Of a DNA stretch of 64,000 bases, positions 1-7,630 are shown piece by piece (position 1 is the first letter of the stretch; each line of letters begins with the position of its first letter). The notes beneath the pieces were generated by a model. That model had not been told where the DNA came from. It ran no database searches and saw only the letters and a list, made by a program, of their open reading frames with translations. The translations under genes and the position numbers were made by a program. This DNA comes from Dyella nitratireducens (GTDB lineage: Bacteria; Pseudomonadota; Gammaproteobacteria; Xanthomonadales; Rhodanobacteraceae), in assembly GCF_014642835.1 (NCBI RefSeq), contig NZ_BMJA01000002.1, positions 868,867-932,866 of the forward strand. Reading direction: 5' to 3'.

Positions 1-1
1 G

Positions 2-103
2 CCGAAAGTGTTGGCCGGGGGCCGACCCGTTGCGCGTTTAGGGGATAGCACGGCGCATGGTGGGGTGATCGTGCTTGGGTGTTTCAAGGTGTTGATTGGT
101 TGA
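2..103 (+). CDS. PAAR-domain T6SS spike tip protein, C-terminal fragment
   Basis: Only the last 33 codons lie in the window; the 5' part is outside. Frame 2 from base 2 reads PKVLAGGRPVARLGDSTAHG followed by GVIVLGCFKVLIG and a TGA at 101-103. The pattern G-x-P-V-A-R-x-G-D-x-T-x-H-G-G, then a hydrophobic strand and VLI-G, is the typical C-terminal half of a PAAR repeat. PAAR proteins form the pointed tip that sharpens the VgrG spike of T6SS and often carry or recruit effectors. Its position directly upstream of the DUF6795-like genes and the lipase suggests that it delivers the lipase (inference). The TGA falls 13 bases before the ATG of the next small gene, so the genes are probably co-transcribed. 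A Cys replaces the commoner Ser/Ala in the L-G-C stretch. Confidence 0.8.
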   Translation, partial: PKVLAGGRPVARLGDSTAHGGVIVLGCFKVLIG

Positions 104-116
104 GGGCGTAGGCTGG

Positions 117-314
117 ATGCGATTGAGATCGCAGTTGGCCCTGTCATTTTTGCTGATAGTGGTGTTCTTGTTGTCCGGTTTGTCAGAGGGAAGTGCGATG
201 GGGACATCGGATTGGATCCTGTTTTCGGAAGTTCACGGCAAAGTAAATTTGCTTTGCGAACTGACTCATTCACCGGGCCAGCAAGGCACGCACTGCGGAA
301 TCTGCAGGGCATGA
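117..314 (+). pseudogene. Internally deleted paralogue of the following DUF6795-like secreted protein
   Basis: This 65-residue reading frame starts at ATG 117 (an in-frame TTG at 96 is the alternative). It has an N-terminal hydrophobic segment ending LLSGLSEGSAMG, then the DUF6795-like opening (LFSEVHGKV). That is joined directly to NLLCELTHSPGQQGTHCGIC, which matches the extreme C-terminus of the next gene. About 98 residues of the middle beta domain are missing, but the frame is kept. The stop TGA at 312-314 overlaps the next start (ATG 311) as ATGA. It is either a decayed tandem duplicate or a functional mini-protein that keeps the export signal and the Cys-containing tail. The match to the next gene is seen directly; the deletion interpretation is inference. 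Confidence 0.6.
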
Positions 315-838
315 ACCGATCGTCCCTGCCTTGGCGAGAAGAATCTGGGCGCCGACATTCACTCTCCCTGATTCGTGCTGTCATGTTTGTCGTTGTAATT
401 TTCTTGTTGTCCAGCTTGTCAGAGGGATGTGCCATGGGGTCGTCGGATAGTTGGGTTTTGTTTTCGGAAGTTCACGGTACGGTGTTGAAGGACGGCCAGC
501 CGGTACAAGGGGCCGAACTGGTCGAAAAAGCCGAGTGGTCGGAAAACGACGCCGACAACCCGACCCAGCACACCGTGACCGATGAAAAGGGACGGTTTTC
601 ATTCCAGCAGCTGGAGCGCAAGCGAGGATTTATCCACCGCTGGCTTCCGACACAGCCCGTGGTAAACCAAACCATCACCATCAAGTACCAGGGCGTGGAG
701 TACGAGGCTTGGATGCACGGCAAGCTCACCTATGAGGCGAACACGGAGCTCGATGGGCGGCCGTTGAACCTTGTGTGTGAGCTGACTCATCAGCCCGATC
801 GTGAAGGTACGCATTACGGCATTTGCAAAGCAGTTTGA
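311..838 (+). CDS. Secreted DUF6795-like protein, possible lipase immunity or accessory protein
   Basis: The product is 175 aa. The start at ATG 311 is chosen because it overlaps the upstream stop (ATGA) and leaves a basic N-terminus before a hydrophobic stretch (residues ~20-38, RAVMFVVVIFLLSS). That stretch looks like a signal peptide or anchor; the Cys after SEG is not a good lipobox. The mature part opens with LFSEVHGTV and a G-x-P-V-x-G-A turn. This is the Ig/transthyretin-like fold seen in small carboxypeptidase-regulatory-like proteins, and I recall it as the DUF6795 family, without a search. It lies between a PAAR gene and a lipase gene, where T6SS lipase effectors usually have a periplasmic immunity protein. 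Immunity function is inference; an adaptor role is also possible. Confidence 0.75.
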   Translation: MNRSSLPWREESGRRHSLSLIRAVMFVVVIFLLSSLSEGCAMGSSDSWVLFSEVHGTVLKDGQPVQGAELVEKAEWSENDADNPTQHTVTDEKGRFSFQQLERKRGFIHRWLPTQPVVNQTITIKYQGVEYEAWMHGKLTYEANTELDGRPLNLVCELTHQPDREGTHYGICKAV

Positions 839-878
839 AGCGCAAATCATTCAATCTTTTCAGGGGATGACATAGATC

Positions 879-2021
879 ATGGCAATGGAGATTTCACCGC
901 CTCAAGTGGCTGAGATTGCCAGCAGCACCTATCCGTTGCGCACTTCGACGGATATGCGGACTGCATGGGCATTAATGCCAACCGCAGGCGAAGGTTTCGA
1001 TGTACGTGGCGGTAAGCGTCTGGTTGGCGTTACTGGAGTCGGTGTGCAAAAGCGCTCTGGTTTCGGCTATGTGGCCTGGGGGCAGGGCGCTCGCCAAGGT
1101 GAATGCTTGATTGCCGTGCGTGGCACGGATAGCGGCCCCGACTGGCTTAGCAATTTTCGGTTTGGTGGCGTCATTGGGCCCAGTGGTTACGTGGTACACG
1201 TGGGTTTCTGGAGAGGAGCACAGTCGGTGCTGCCCCAGATCCGGCAGCAATTGCGCGGTCGCAACCCCACGGCTCTGCATGTGGTTGGCCATAGTCTTGG
1301 TGGAGCGATGGCAACCTTGATCGCCGACAGCTTGAGCAATATGGGGTGTCCCATGAAGCTCTACACGTTCGGTGCGCCACGTTGCGGCGTGGAGGGACAC
1401 GCTGAATACCTGACTTCCAAACTTGGTGCGGAAAACATCTATCGTGCCTACCACGACACCGATCCGGTGCCTATGGTGCCGCCGTTTCCTTATTTCCATG
1501 TGCCCTACGGCAGCAATGCCTATCGATTGAAAGGGGCCGGAACACTGGTCAGCGTTCCATCACATCTGATGCCTTCGTATCGGGCGTCTGTGGAGGGATG
1601 CACATGGTCTTCGTTGCCTGTCATCCTGCCCAAGCACAACAGTTTTGAAGCTGCCAGCGAATGGCTCTCGCAGGCTTCGAAAGACAGCGGCCCTTTCATC
1701 ATGATGTCCGCAACCGCACTGCGGTTGATCCTTTCCGCGCTTGATTGGATCGTCAAACAGATAGGCAGGAGCGCCGCCCTTCAATTGTTTGCAGACGCGA
1801 CACTCCTTGATGGCCTGGCACGCCTGCTTTATAGCGGTGCGCTGATGTCCATCGAGTTGGGGGAGGCGATCGGCAATCTAATGAACGCGGCTTTGCGTTT
1901 CATGGGGCGCACTGCCATTGCGGCGGCCAGCATGACGGCGACCTTTATCGAGTATGTGCTCGGTATGTTGTTCCACTTTATCGCAGCAATCGCAAGGCGA
2001 GCGATCGACATGCTGGATTGA
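879..2021 (+). CDS. Class 3 lipase, probable T6SS phospholipase (Tle-type) effector
   Basis: The product is 380 aa. The alpha/beta-hydrolase core resembles fungal-type class 3 lipases. It has AVRGTDSGPDWLSN early on (the usual RGT oxyanion region), the nucleophile elbow GHSLGGA with Ser139, FGAPRCG, then a DTDPVPMVP aspartate region near residue 195 and FHVPYG around 208, which supplies the likely His. The C-terminal ~120 residues are rich in hydrophobic helices (for example TFIEYVLGMLFHFIAAIA), consistent with membrane insertion. There is no signal peptide. With a PAAR gene and secreted DUF6795-like proteins just upstream, a T6SS-delivered lipase acting on target-cell membranes is the best reading. 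The lipase family assignment is firm; delivery and target are inferred. Confidence 0.85.
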   Translation: MAMEISPPQVAEIASSTYPLRTSTDMRTAWALMPTAGEGFDVRGGKRLVGVTGVGVQKRSGFGYVAWGQGARQGECLIAVRGTDSGPDWLSNFRFGGVIGPSGYVVHVGFWRGAQSVLPQIRQQLRGRNPTALHVVGHSLGGAMATLIADSLSNMGCPMKLYTFGAPRCGVEGHAEYLTSKLGAENIYRAYHDTDPVPMVPPFPYFHVPYGSNAYRLKGAGTLVSVPSHLMPSYRASVEGCTWSSLPVILPKHNSFEAASEWLSQASKDSGPFIMMSATALRLILSALDWIVKQIGRSAALQLFADATLLDGLARLLYSGALMSIELGEAIGNLMNAALRFMGRTAIAAASMTATFIEYVLGMLFHFIAAIARRAIDMLD

Positions 2022-2023
2022 AC

Positions 2024-3388
2024 ATGAGCAAACACCCGGTCAATGTACGCGCTCGACCGCCAGCAGCCACTGCGGATTACCGGGCGGTACTCAAGCAAGC
2101 CTTGCAATCCCATCAAGCCGGCGATCTCGATATCGCCGAGCGCCTCTACAACGATGTGCTGGAACTGCGCGCAGGCCAGCCTGATGCCATGCACTACCTG
2201 GGTGTGCTCTGCCACCAGCGAGGGCGCAGCGACGAAGGCATGCGCCTGATCGAGGCGGCGTTGAAGATCACGCCCAGGCATCCGGATGCGCACAACAACC
2301 TCGGCAACATACATAAGGAATGCGGGCGTTTCGGCGATGCAGAACGCTGCTACCGCAAAGCGCTGGCATGTGGTCCGCAGCATTACAACGCGCAGAACAA
2401 CCTGGCCGTGGTGCTGGAAGCACAGGAGCGCCTGGAAGAAGCGTTCGAGGCTTATGCGACGTTGCTGCGGCAGGCGCCGAAGTTTGCGCAGGGGTATTAC
2501 TTGATGGGCATGTTCCTGCGCAATCACGCGCAGAGCATGGAACACGTCGAGCAGTCGGTGGAATGCTTCCGCACGGCGTATGCATTGGACGCGCGTAATG
2601 TGCGCGCCCTCGAGTCGCTGGGCATGTCCTTGTATGCCCTGCATCGCCTTGAAGAAGCGGCGCAGGTTTATCGTGACTGGCTGGCGCGCGAGCCGGAGCA
2701 TCCGGTACCCCGCCACATGCTGGCTGCTTGCGGTGCCGCGGAGGCGCCGTCGCGTGCAGCCGATGATTACGTGCGCGAAGTCTTCGACGCATTTGCCGAG
2801 AGTTTTGACGAGCAGTTGCTGAAGAATCTGAACTATCGTGCGCCGCAAGTCCTTGCGGAAGCATTGGGTGAAAGGCTGCCAAGCGCAAGCGGAGAGCTCG
2901 ACATCCTGGACGCCGGCTGCGGTACCGGACTTTGTGCGCCGTTGCTGCGCCCCTATGCAAGACGGTTAGTGGGGGTGGATCTGTCCGGCGGTATGATCGA
3001 AAAGGCGCGCCTGCGCGGCGGTTACGACGAACTGCAAGAGGCCGAGCTGACCGGTTACCTGCAGGCACAGCCAAGTGCTTACGACATAGTGTTTTCAGCC
3101 GACACGCTGGTGTATTTTGGCGAACTGCAGGCGGTACTGCATGCAGCGCATGACGCGTTGCGTTCGGGCGGCTGGTTGGCCTTTACGGTGGAAGTGGCGC
3201 AAGGCGAAGACGAGCGCATCGATCTTTCGCCCAGTGGCCGCTACCAGCATACGCGCCGCCACGTGGAACGCGCGCTGTCGTCGGCAGGGTTTTCGCGGGT
3301 AAGTATCGGTCATGACACGTTGCGCAAGGAAGGCGGCCAGCCTGTGACGGGCTGGGTGGCGTTGGCGCAGCGCACGCCAGGGCATTGA
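2024..3388 (+). CDS. TPR-repeat protein with C-terminal class I methyltransferase domain
   Basis: The product is 454 aa. The start is ATG 2024, three bases after the lipase stop; an overlapping TTG at 2018 is possible. Residues ~15-235 are tandem tetratricopeptide repeats (for example HPDAHNNLGNIHKECGRFGD). Residues ~270-400 hold an SAM-dependent methyltransferase: motif I is DILDAGCGTGLCAPLL, followed by LVGVDLSGGMIEKA (motif II region) and YDIVFSADTLVYFGEL. TPR-methyltransferase fusions of this kind are common in Proteobacteria and of unknown substrate. Tight spacing to the lipase suggests co-expression, so it could modify or chaperone the effector, but nothing in the sequence proves this. 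Confidence 0.85.
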   Translation: MSKHPVNVRARPPAATADYRAVLKQALQSHQAGDLDIAERLYNDVLELRAGQPDAMHYLGVLCHQRGRSDEGMRLIEAALKITPRHPDAHNNLGNIHKECGRFGDAERCYRKALACGPQHYNAQNNLAVVLEAQERLEEAFEAYATLLRQAPKFAQGYYLMGMFLRNHAQSMEHVEQSVECFRTAYALDARNVRALESLGMSLYALHRLEEAAQVYRDWLAREPEHPVPRHMLAACGAAEAPSRAADDYVREVFDAFAESFDEQLLKNLNYRAPQVLAEALGERLPSASGELDILDAGCGTGLCAPLLRPYARRLVGVDLSGGMIEKARLRGGYDELQEAELTGYLQAQPSAYDIVFSADTLVYFGELQAVLHAAHDALRSGGWLAFTVEVAQGEDERIDLSPSGRYQHTRRHVERALSSAGFSRVSIGHDTLRKEGGQPVTGWVALAQRTPGH

Positions 3389-3390
3389 AT

Positions 3391-3552
3391 GTGAGTGCAT
3401 CGGATATGTGCATGGACACCTCATGGAAGCATACTAATAGCCCACTCATCGATGGCTTGGTGGAGCAGGAGGGCGTACATGACGCCACTATGTACAACTC
3501 GATGATGCCCAAGGCATCGGTGCGGCGCAGCGAGTGCTGCGGATTCCAGTAG
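3391..3552 (+). other. Possible small ORF or gene remnant
   Basis: A 53-codon frame (GTG 3391; ATG at 3406 or 3412) ends at TAG 3550-3552. It reads MDTSWKHTNSPLIDGLVEQE and continues with a Met-rich, then Arg/Cys-containing tail. Its composition is protein-like (balanced, Trp/His/Asn present) and differs from the shadow frames around it, but I recognise no family and see no strong ribosome binding site. It may be a decayed immunity or effector remnant in this effector-rich stretch. The rest of the gap up to 3664 shows nothing clear. Confidence 0.2.
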
Positions 3553-3664
3553 CACTCTGTTGGCGTTCGGTTTTCGGGGCGCCCAATGAGGCGTCTTCCT
3601 TGTAGACGCCATTTGCCGAGGCGCTGCGTTTTGACCACGTTCCAGGTTTTGAGAGAGAAAGATA

Positions 3665-4273
3665 ATGAAAGCTAGCCGTTATTGGGGTTCGTTGATGTTA
3701 TGTGCCTTGCTGTTGTTCCCATTCGCGAATGTTGACGCGGCGGGAGATGCGGCGGCCGGCGCCAAGTTGCCATCGGGCGTGAGTGTCTATGCGCACGAGA
3801 CTATCGATAACGGCCAGAAGTGCCTGGTGGGTGCGAAGTCCGACCAGGACGGACTCAATGAACGGCCCGTCGTTTACCTGGCCGATGCCACAGGTGGATT
3901 TACGTGGCATGCGTCGCTGAAAATTCCTGCAGATACCTACCAGGGGCGAGCGACGCATTGCGTGGCATCGCCGGCTGCGTTGTTTGTTCTCGTCCAGGTT
4001 GATACGCAGTCCGAGCAGTCCCTGTCGCAGACCTTGCTCAAGGTGGTCAAGCTGGACCGAAAGACCGGCGCGGTCCTGGCGACCAAAGATGTCGCTGTTC
4101 CTGGTGTTTCGGCGGCATATTCCGCTTCGGTGGACGAGGGGGGCGATAATTTCAAGGCCGAGAATGGCAGTCTGGTCATCAAGGGAAGCTATGAGTTGAT
4201 GTCAGACAGGGACAACAATACCGGCAACGACCCGACGAATTTTACCGTCAAACTGCCGATGGCCATGAACTGA
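3665..4273 (+). CDS. Secreted protein of unknown family, candidate immunity protein for the adjacent GH73 hydrolase
   Basis: The product is 202 aa with a clear Sec signal peptide: basic start MKASR, hydrophobic core LMLCALLLFPFANV, and probable cleavage after DAA. The mature part has no motif I know. It looks beta-rich, with pairs such as RPVVYLADATGGFTWHASL and LLKVVKLDRKTGAVLATKDV that resemble propeller-blade strands, and a single Cys pair (QKCLVG and THCVAS). The ribosome binding site GAGAGAAAG lies 5 bases before ATG 3665. The peptidoglycan hydrolase gene starts 16 bases after its stop. An exported partner encoded next to a T6SS peptidoglycan hydrolase is usually the periplasmic immunity protein that protects the producer. 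That role is inferred from position only. Confidence 0.7.
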   Translation: MKASRYWGSLMLCALLLFPFANVDAAGDAAAGAKLPSGVSVYAHETIDNGQKCLVGAKSDQDGLNERPVVYLADATGGFTWHASLKIPADTYQGRATHCVASPAALFVLVQVDTQSEQSLSQTLLKVVKLDRKTGAVLATKDVAVPGVSAAYSASVDEGGDNFKAENGSLVIKGSYELMSDRDNNTGNDPTNFTVKLPMAMN

Positions 4274-4289
4274 TAGGCGGGTATGAGAA

Positions 4290-5258
4290 ATGAGCGGCCA
4301 GAAGAAAAAAACTCCGGCAGATCCGAAAAAGTTCATAGCGGAAATCTATCCGGCTGCTCGCCAGGTTGGACAGGAAACAGGCATGTCCTGGGAGCTGATC
4401 CTGGCTCAAGCGGCAGGCGAAACCGGTTGGGGGGCTAAAGTGCTCTCCGGCACCAACAATATCTTCAATATCAAGGCGATCGGTGGTTGGAAGGGGCCTA
4501 GCAAAACGTTCAACGTCTGGGAAATGGAAAACGGCAAGAAGGTATGGAAGCTGCAGCCGTTCCGGGTGTATGGCTCCTACCATGAGTCACTCACGGACCG
4601 GATTGCGTTCTTGCAACAAAACAAGCGCTATAGAAAAGCAGGATTGTTTGATGCCGGAACCAAGGGTGACCTTCGCAAGGAGGCAACGGCATTGCAAAAA
4701 GCTGGTTACGCGACTGACCAGCTTTATGCGGATAAGCTAGTCACCCTCTTCAACGGCCCAACGATGCAGGCGGCTATCAAGTACGCGCAGCAGCAGGCCC
4801 CTGCCGCTTCCTCTGCTTCCGCCCCGGCCGGGGCTGGACAACAGGCCTCTTCTTCTGCGGCTGCCGCGTCCCCGGCGCTTGCGGCCGGCGCGCCGATGGC
4901 GGCTTCATCGAAGGCGCCTGCGGCGACGACAAGCGTAGCCCCCCACCCGGCGGCTCCCCACCTGTCTGCACCGGCACCCTCGTCGCTCAAGCTAGGTATT
5001 CACAATGAAGCCGTCCGCAGCTTGCAACAGAGCCTTGCCAAGCAAGGCTATGCGGTGAAAGTCGATGGTTATTTCGGTCCAGGTACCCGGACGGCTGTGG
5101 AGGCGTATCAACGCGCCCATGGCCTGCAGGTCGATGGCGTTGTCGGGCCGACCACCTTGCAGCAGTTGAATGCGCATGGTGCCAAAGGCTCGGCAACCTT
5201 GCGTCGAACGGATGGGGAGAGCCCGATGACGCAGTTGATCCGTTTGTTCTTTGGTTGA
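4290..5258 (+). CDS. GH73-type peptidoglycan hydrolase with peptidoglycan-binding domain, probable T6SS effector
   Basis: The product is 322 aa. Residues ~10-165 match the FlgJ-like glucosaminidase/muramidase fold (GH73): the catalytic Glu44 lies in AQAAGETGWG, followed by NNIFNIKA and FRVYGSYHESLTDRIAFL. A low-complexity Ala/Ser/Pro linker (~170-230) leads to a PG_binding_1 module (~231-305, NEAVRSLQQSLAKQGY and VDGYFGPGTRTAVEAYQRAH). There is no signal peptide and no flagellar context, so export by the T6SS encoded around it is likely. It would cut the glycan strands of target-cell murein. It is preceded by a secreted protein (3665-4273) and followed 281 bp later by vgrG. Domain calls are strong; the effector role is inferred. 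Confidence 0.85.
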   Translation: MSGQKKKTPADPKKFIAEIYPAARQVGQETGMSWELILAQAAGETGWGAKVLSGTNNIFNIKAIGGWKGPSKTFNVWEMENGKKVWKLQPFRVYGSYHESLTDRIAFLQQNKRYRKAGLFDAGTKGDLRKEATALQKAGYATDQLYADKLVTLFNGPTMQAAIKYAQQQAPAASSASAPAGAGQQASSSAAAASPALAAGAPMAASSKAPAATTSVAPHPAAPHLSAPAPSSLKLGIHNEAVRSLQQSLAKQGYAVKVDGYFGPGTRTAVEAYQRAHGLQVDGVVGPTTLQQLNAHGAKGSATLRRTDGESPMTQLIRLFFG

Positions 5259-5539
5259 GGATTGGGGCCGAGACACGCATGGGCGCGCCTCGGATGTAGG
5301 TATAAACTAGGCGTGTTACACGATGTGTGGCCAGTGAAAGCAGGGGAAACGTGCCCCGGCCAAACACAATCCGTCCAGGTGGTCCAGGGAGAACCGGTAC
5401 TGCCAAAGCGGGGGCTCAAAGGTGCAGCAGCAAAAAGACGAAGCCTGGCCGGTATGGACGCAGAGCGCGTTTTTTTGATGTCGACGCAGGATGTCCGAAA
5501 GGCTTAACGCACAACTTCATGGATTAGGGGCACATTGGC

Positions 5540-7510
5540 ATGACCGGCATTGTCAGCATCACCTCCGCTAAGTGCGATAACTTGCGCTTCGTCAGCATGA
5601 CAGCCAAGGAGTGCCTTGGTCAGTTGTTTGACTTCCAGGTGCAGTTTGAAAGCGAAGATCAAGCCATCGACCTCACCGGGTTGTTGGGTTCCGCGATGAC
5701 GGTTGCACTCAATACCGAGAATGGCTACATCCGCTACTTCAATGGCATGGTGGTGAGTGCGACGCAAACGGGTGTCGATTACATCGAAGACCTCGTCTAC
5801 GCGCAGTATGAGGTGAAATTGGTTCCCAAGCCTTGGCTGCTGATGCACAAGGTGGACTGTCGCATCTACAAGCAGATGGCAGCGCCTGACATCATCAAGC
5901 AGGTGCTCAGTGAGATTGGTTACAGCGATATACAACTGAATCTGAGCGGTGCTTACGCTACGCGCGATTATTGTGTGCAATATCGCGAGGACTATTTCAA
6001 CTTCATCAGCCGCCTGATGGAGCAGGAAGGTATTTATTACTACTTCACGCACACTGACAGCACTCATACGATGGTGTTGGCCGACAGCATCGGTGCCCAC
6101 GAGAAAGTAGATGGATTCAGCGACGTTGCCTATAGCGGCGCATCCGATGGTGTGCTGCGCAGGCAGGCTACGGTTACTTCGTGGGCTGCTTTCCGTACTG
6201 CGGATGTGGCCAAATACGTATTTACCGACTTCGACCCGATGGCGCCGAAGGCCTCACTGCTGTCCACTGGCACGAGCGACGGCCATGGGGACGGCGACGA
6301 AGGGGCGAACGGGAAGCTCGACATCTTCGATTATCCCGGCCTTTATACGAAGGCAGACGTAGGCACCCAATACGCAAGAGTTCGCGCCGAGGCATTGAGC
6401 GCTTCGCTGTCGCGTTACAGCGGCTCGACCGGCGTGTGCCAGGTGCAGATTGGCGGTTTGTTCCAGCTGAGTGAATATCCGCGCGATGACCTCAATCAGG
6501 AGTACCTGATTGTTGAAAGTGAAATCAATCTCCATGCTCCGTCCAGCAGTGCTGGCAACGATGGCGGAGAGTTGATGTTTCACTGTGGTTTTTACTCCAT
6601 TGAAAGCAGCCAGCCTTATCGCAGTGCGCAAACGGCGCGCAAACCTACCATCGTAGGCCTGCAAACAGCGATCGTCACGGGAAGCGACACGGACGAGGAC
6701 ATCGCGGTCGACAAATACGGCCGCGTCGAAGTGACGTTCCACTGGAATACACCTGACAAGAAAAACGCCAAGTGTTCCTGCCCAGTACGCGTGGCCACCT
6801 CGTGGGCCGGCAAGAACTGGGGCGCCATCAGCATTCCGCGCGTGGGCCAGGAAGTGGTGGTGAGCTTCCTGGAAGGCGACCCGGATCGCCCGCTGATCAT
6901 CGGCAGTGTCTACAACGGCGACAACACCGTGCCTTACAGCCTGCCGGACAACAAGACGCAAAGCGGCATCAAGAGCCGCAGCCTGCTTGGCGGTGCGGCC
7001 GACTTCAACGAGCTGCGCTTTGAAGACAAGAAAGGCAGCGAAGATTTCTTCATGCATGCGCAGAAAGACATGCATGAAGAGGTGGAGAACGATCACGTGG
7101 TGACCATCGACCACGATGAAACCGTCACCATCAAGAACGATCGCCACCACACCATCAACAACAACGACACGCAGGACGTGGGCAAGGTTTTCAAGCTCAC
7201 GGCCGGCACGGAGATCCAACTTGTCACCGGCTCGTCGAGTATCATTCTCAAGAGCACGGGCGAGATCCAGATCAGCGGCGTCAACATCACCATTACCGGC
7301 AATTCGTCGGTCAAGGTGGAAGGGCAGGTCGAGGTAGATATCAAGGCGGGTGCCACCATGGACATCGGTGCCGGTGCCAGCATGAAGGTGCACTCGGATG
7401 CGATGCTGGATGTGGAGGGCAGTGCGTCGACCAGCATCAAGGGCGCCATGGTGACCGCCAGTGGCGATGCCATGACGCAGGTATCCGGCGGCATCATCAT
7501 GATTGGTTGA
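5540..7510 (+). CDS. vgrG: VgrG (TssI) spike protein of the T6SS
   Basis: The product is 656 aa. The gp27-like base occupies residues ~1-370 (for example YREDYFNFISRLMEQEGIYY, characteristic of VgrG/phage D). The gp5-like OB fold is around 390-470 (DKYGRVEVTFHWN, VRVATSWAGKNWGA, IPRVGQEVVVSFLEGDPDRP), followed by a repetitive beta-helix needle to the end (HAQKDMHEEVENDHVVTIDH onward). It ends at SGGIIMIG, so there is no fused C-terminal effector. It would trimerise to cap the Hcp tube and receive a PAAR tip such as the one at 2-103. AGGGG lies 9 bases upstream of ATG 5540. The 281 bp in front of it carries no convincing gene and may hold the promoter. Confidence 0.95.
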   Translation: MTGIVSITSAKCDNLRFVSMTAKECLGQLFDFQVQFESEDQAIDLTGLLGSAMTVALNTENGYIRYFNGMVVSATQTGVDYIEDLVYAQYEVKLVPKPWLLMHKVDCRIYKQMAAPDIIKQVLSEIGYSDIQLNLSGAYATRDYCVQYREDYFNFISRLMEQEGIYYYFTHTDSTHTMVLADSIGAHEKVDGFSDVAYSGASDGVLRRQATVTSWAAFRTADVAKYVFTDFDPMAPKASLLSTGTSDGHGDGDEGANGKLDIFDYPGLYTKADVGTQYARVRAEALSASLSRYSGSTGVCQVQIGGLFQLSEYPRDDLNQEYLIVESEINLHAPSSSAGNDGGELMFHCGFYSIESSQPYRSAQTARKPTIVGLQTAIVTGSDTDEDIAVDKYGRVEVTFHWNTPDKKNAKCSCPVRVATSWAGKNWGAISIPRVGQEVVVSFLEGDPDRPLIIGSVYNGDNTVPYSLPDNKTQSGIKSRSLLGGAADFNELRFEDKKGSEDFFMHAQKDMHEEVENDHVVTIDHDETVTIKNDRHHTINNNDTQDVGKVFKLTAGTEIQLVTGSSSIILKSTGEIQISGVNITITGNSSVKVEGQVEVDIKAGATMDIGAGASMKVHSDAMLDVEGSASTSIKGAMVTASGDAMTQVSGGIIMIG

Positions 7511-7521
7511 GCCGTTCCATT

Positions 7522-7543
7522 GGCCGTCATTCCTGCGACGGCC
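7522..7543 (+). repeat. Short inverted repeat after vgrG
   Basis: GGCCGTC (7522-7528) and GACGGCC (7537-7543) form a perfect 7-bp stem with an 8-base loop, 12 bases after the vgrG stop. An A-run follows rather than a T-run, so it is not a classical rho-independent terminator for the plus strand. It may stabilise the vgrG 3' end. Confidence 0.35.
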
Positions 7544-7630
7544 AGGCAAAAAAAGCATCACGAAAGCGGACAGGGATGCCGAAGGCTGATCGGCAAACGC
7601 AGCAACACGGATTGGTAAAGGGGGAACTGG

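Noticed and set aside
1829-2848. 339-codon minus-strand frame opposite the lipase and methyltransferase genes
   Set aside because: Arg/His/Gln-rich translation typical of the antisense of high-GC genes; both plus-strand genes have clear domains.
5262-5507. 81-codon plus-strand frame before vgrG
   Set aside because: No protein-like composition, no ribosome binding site and no conserved motif; more likely leader or promoter DNA.
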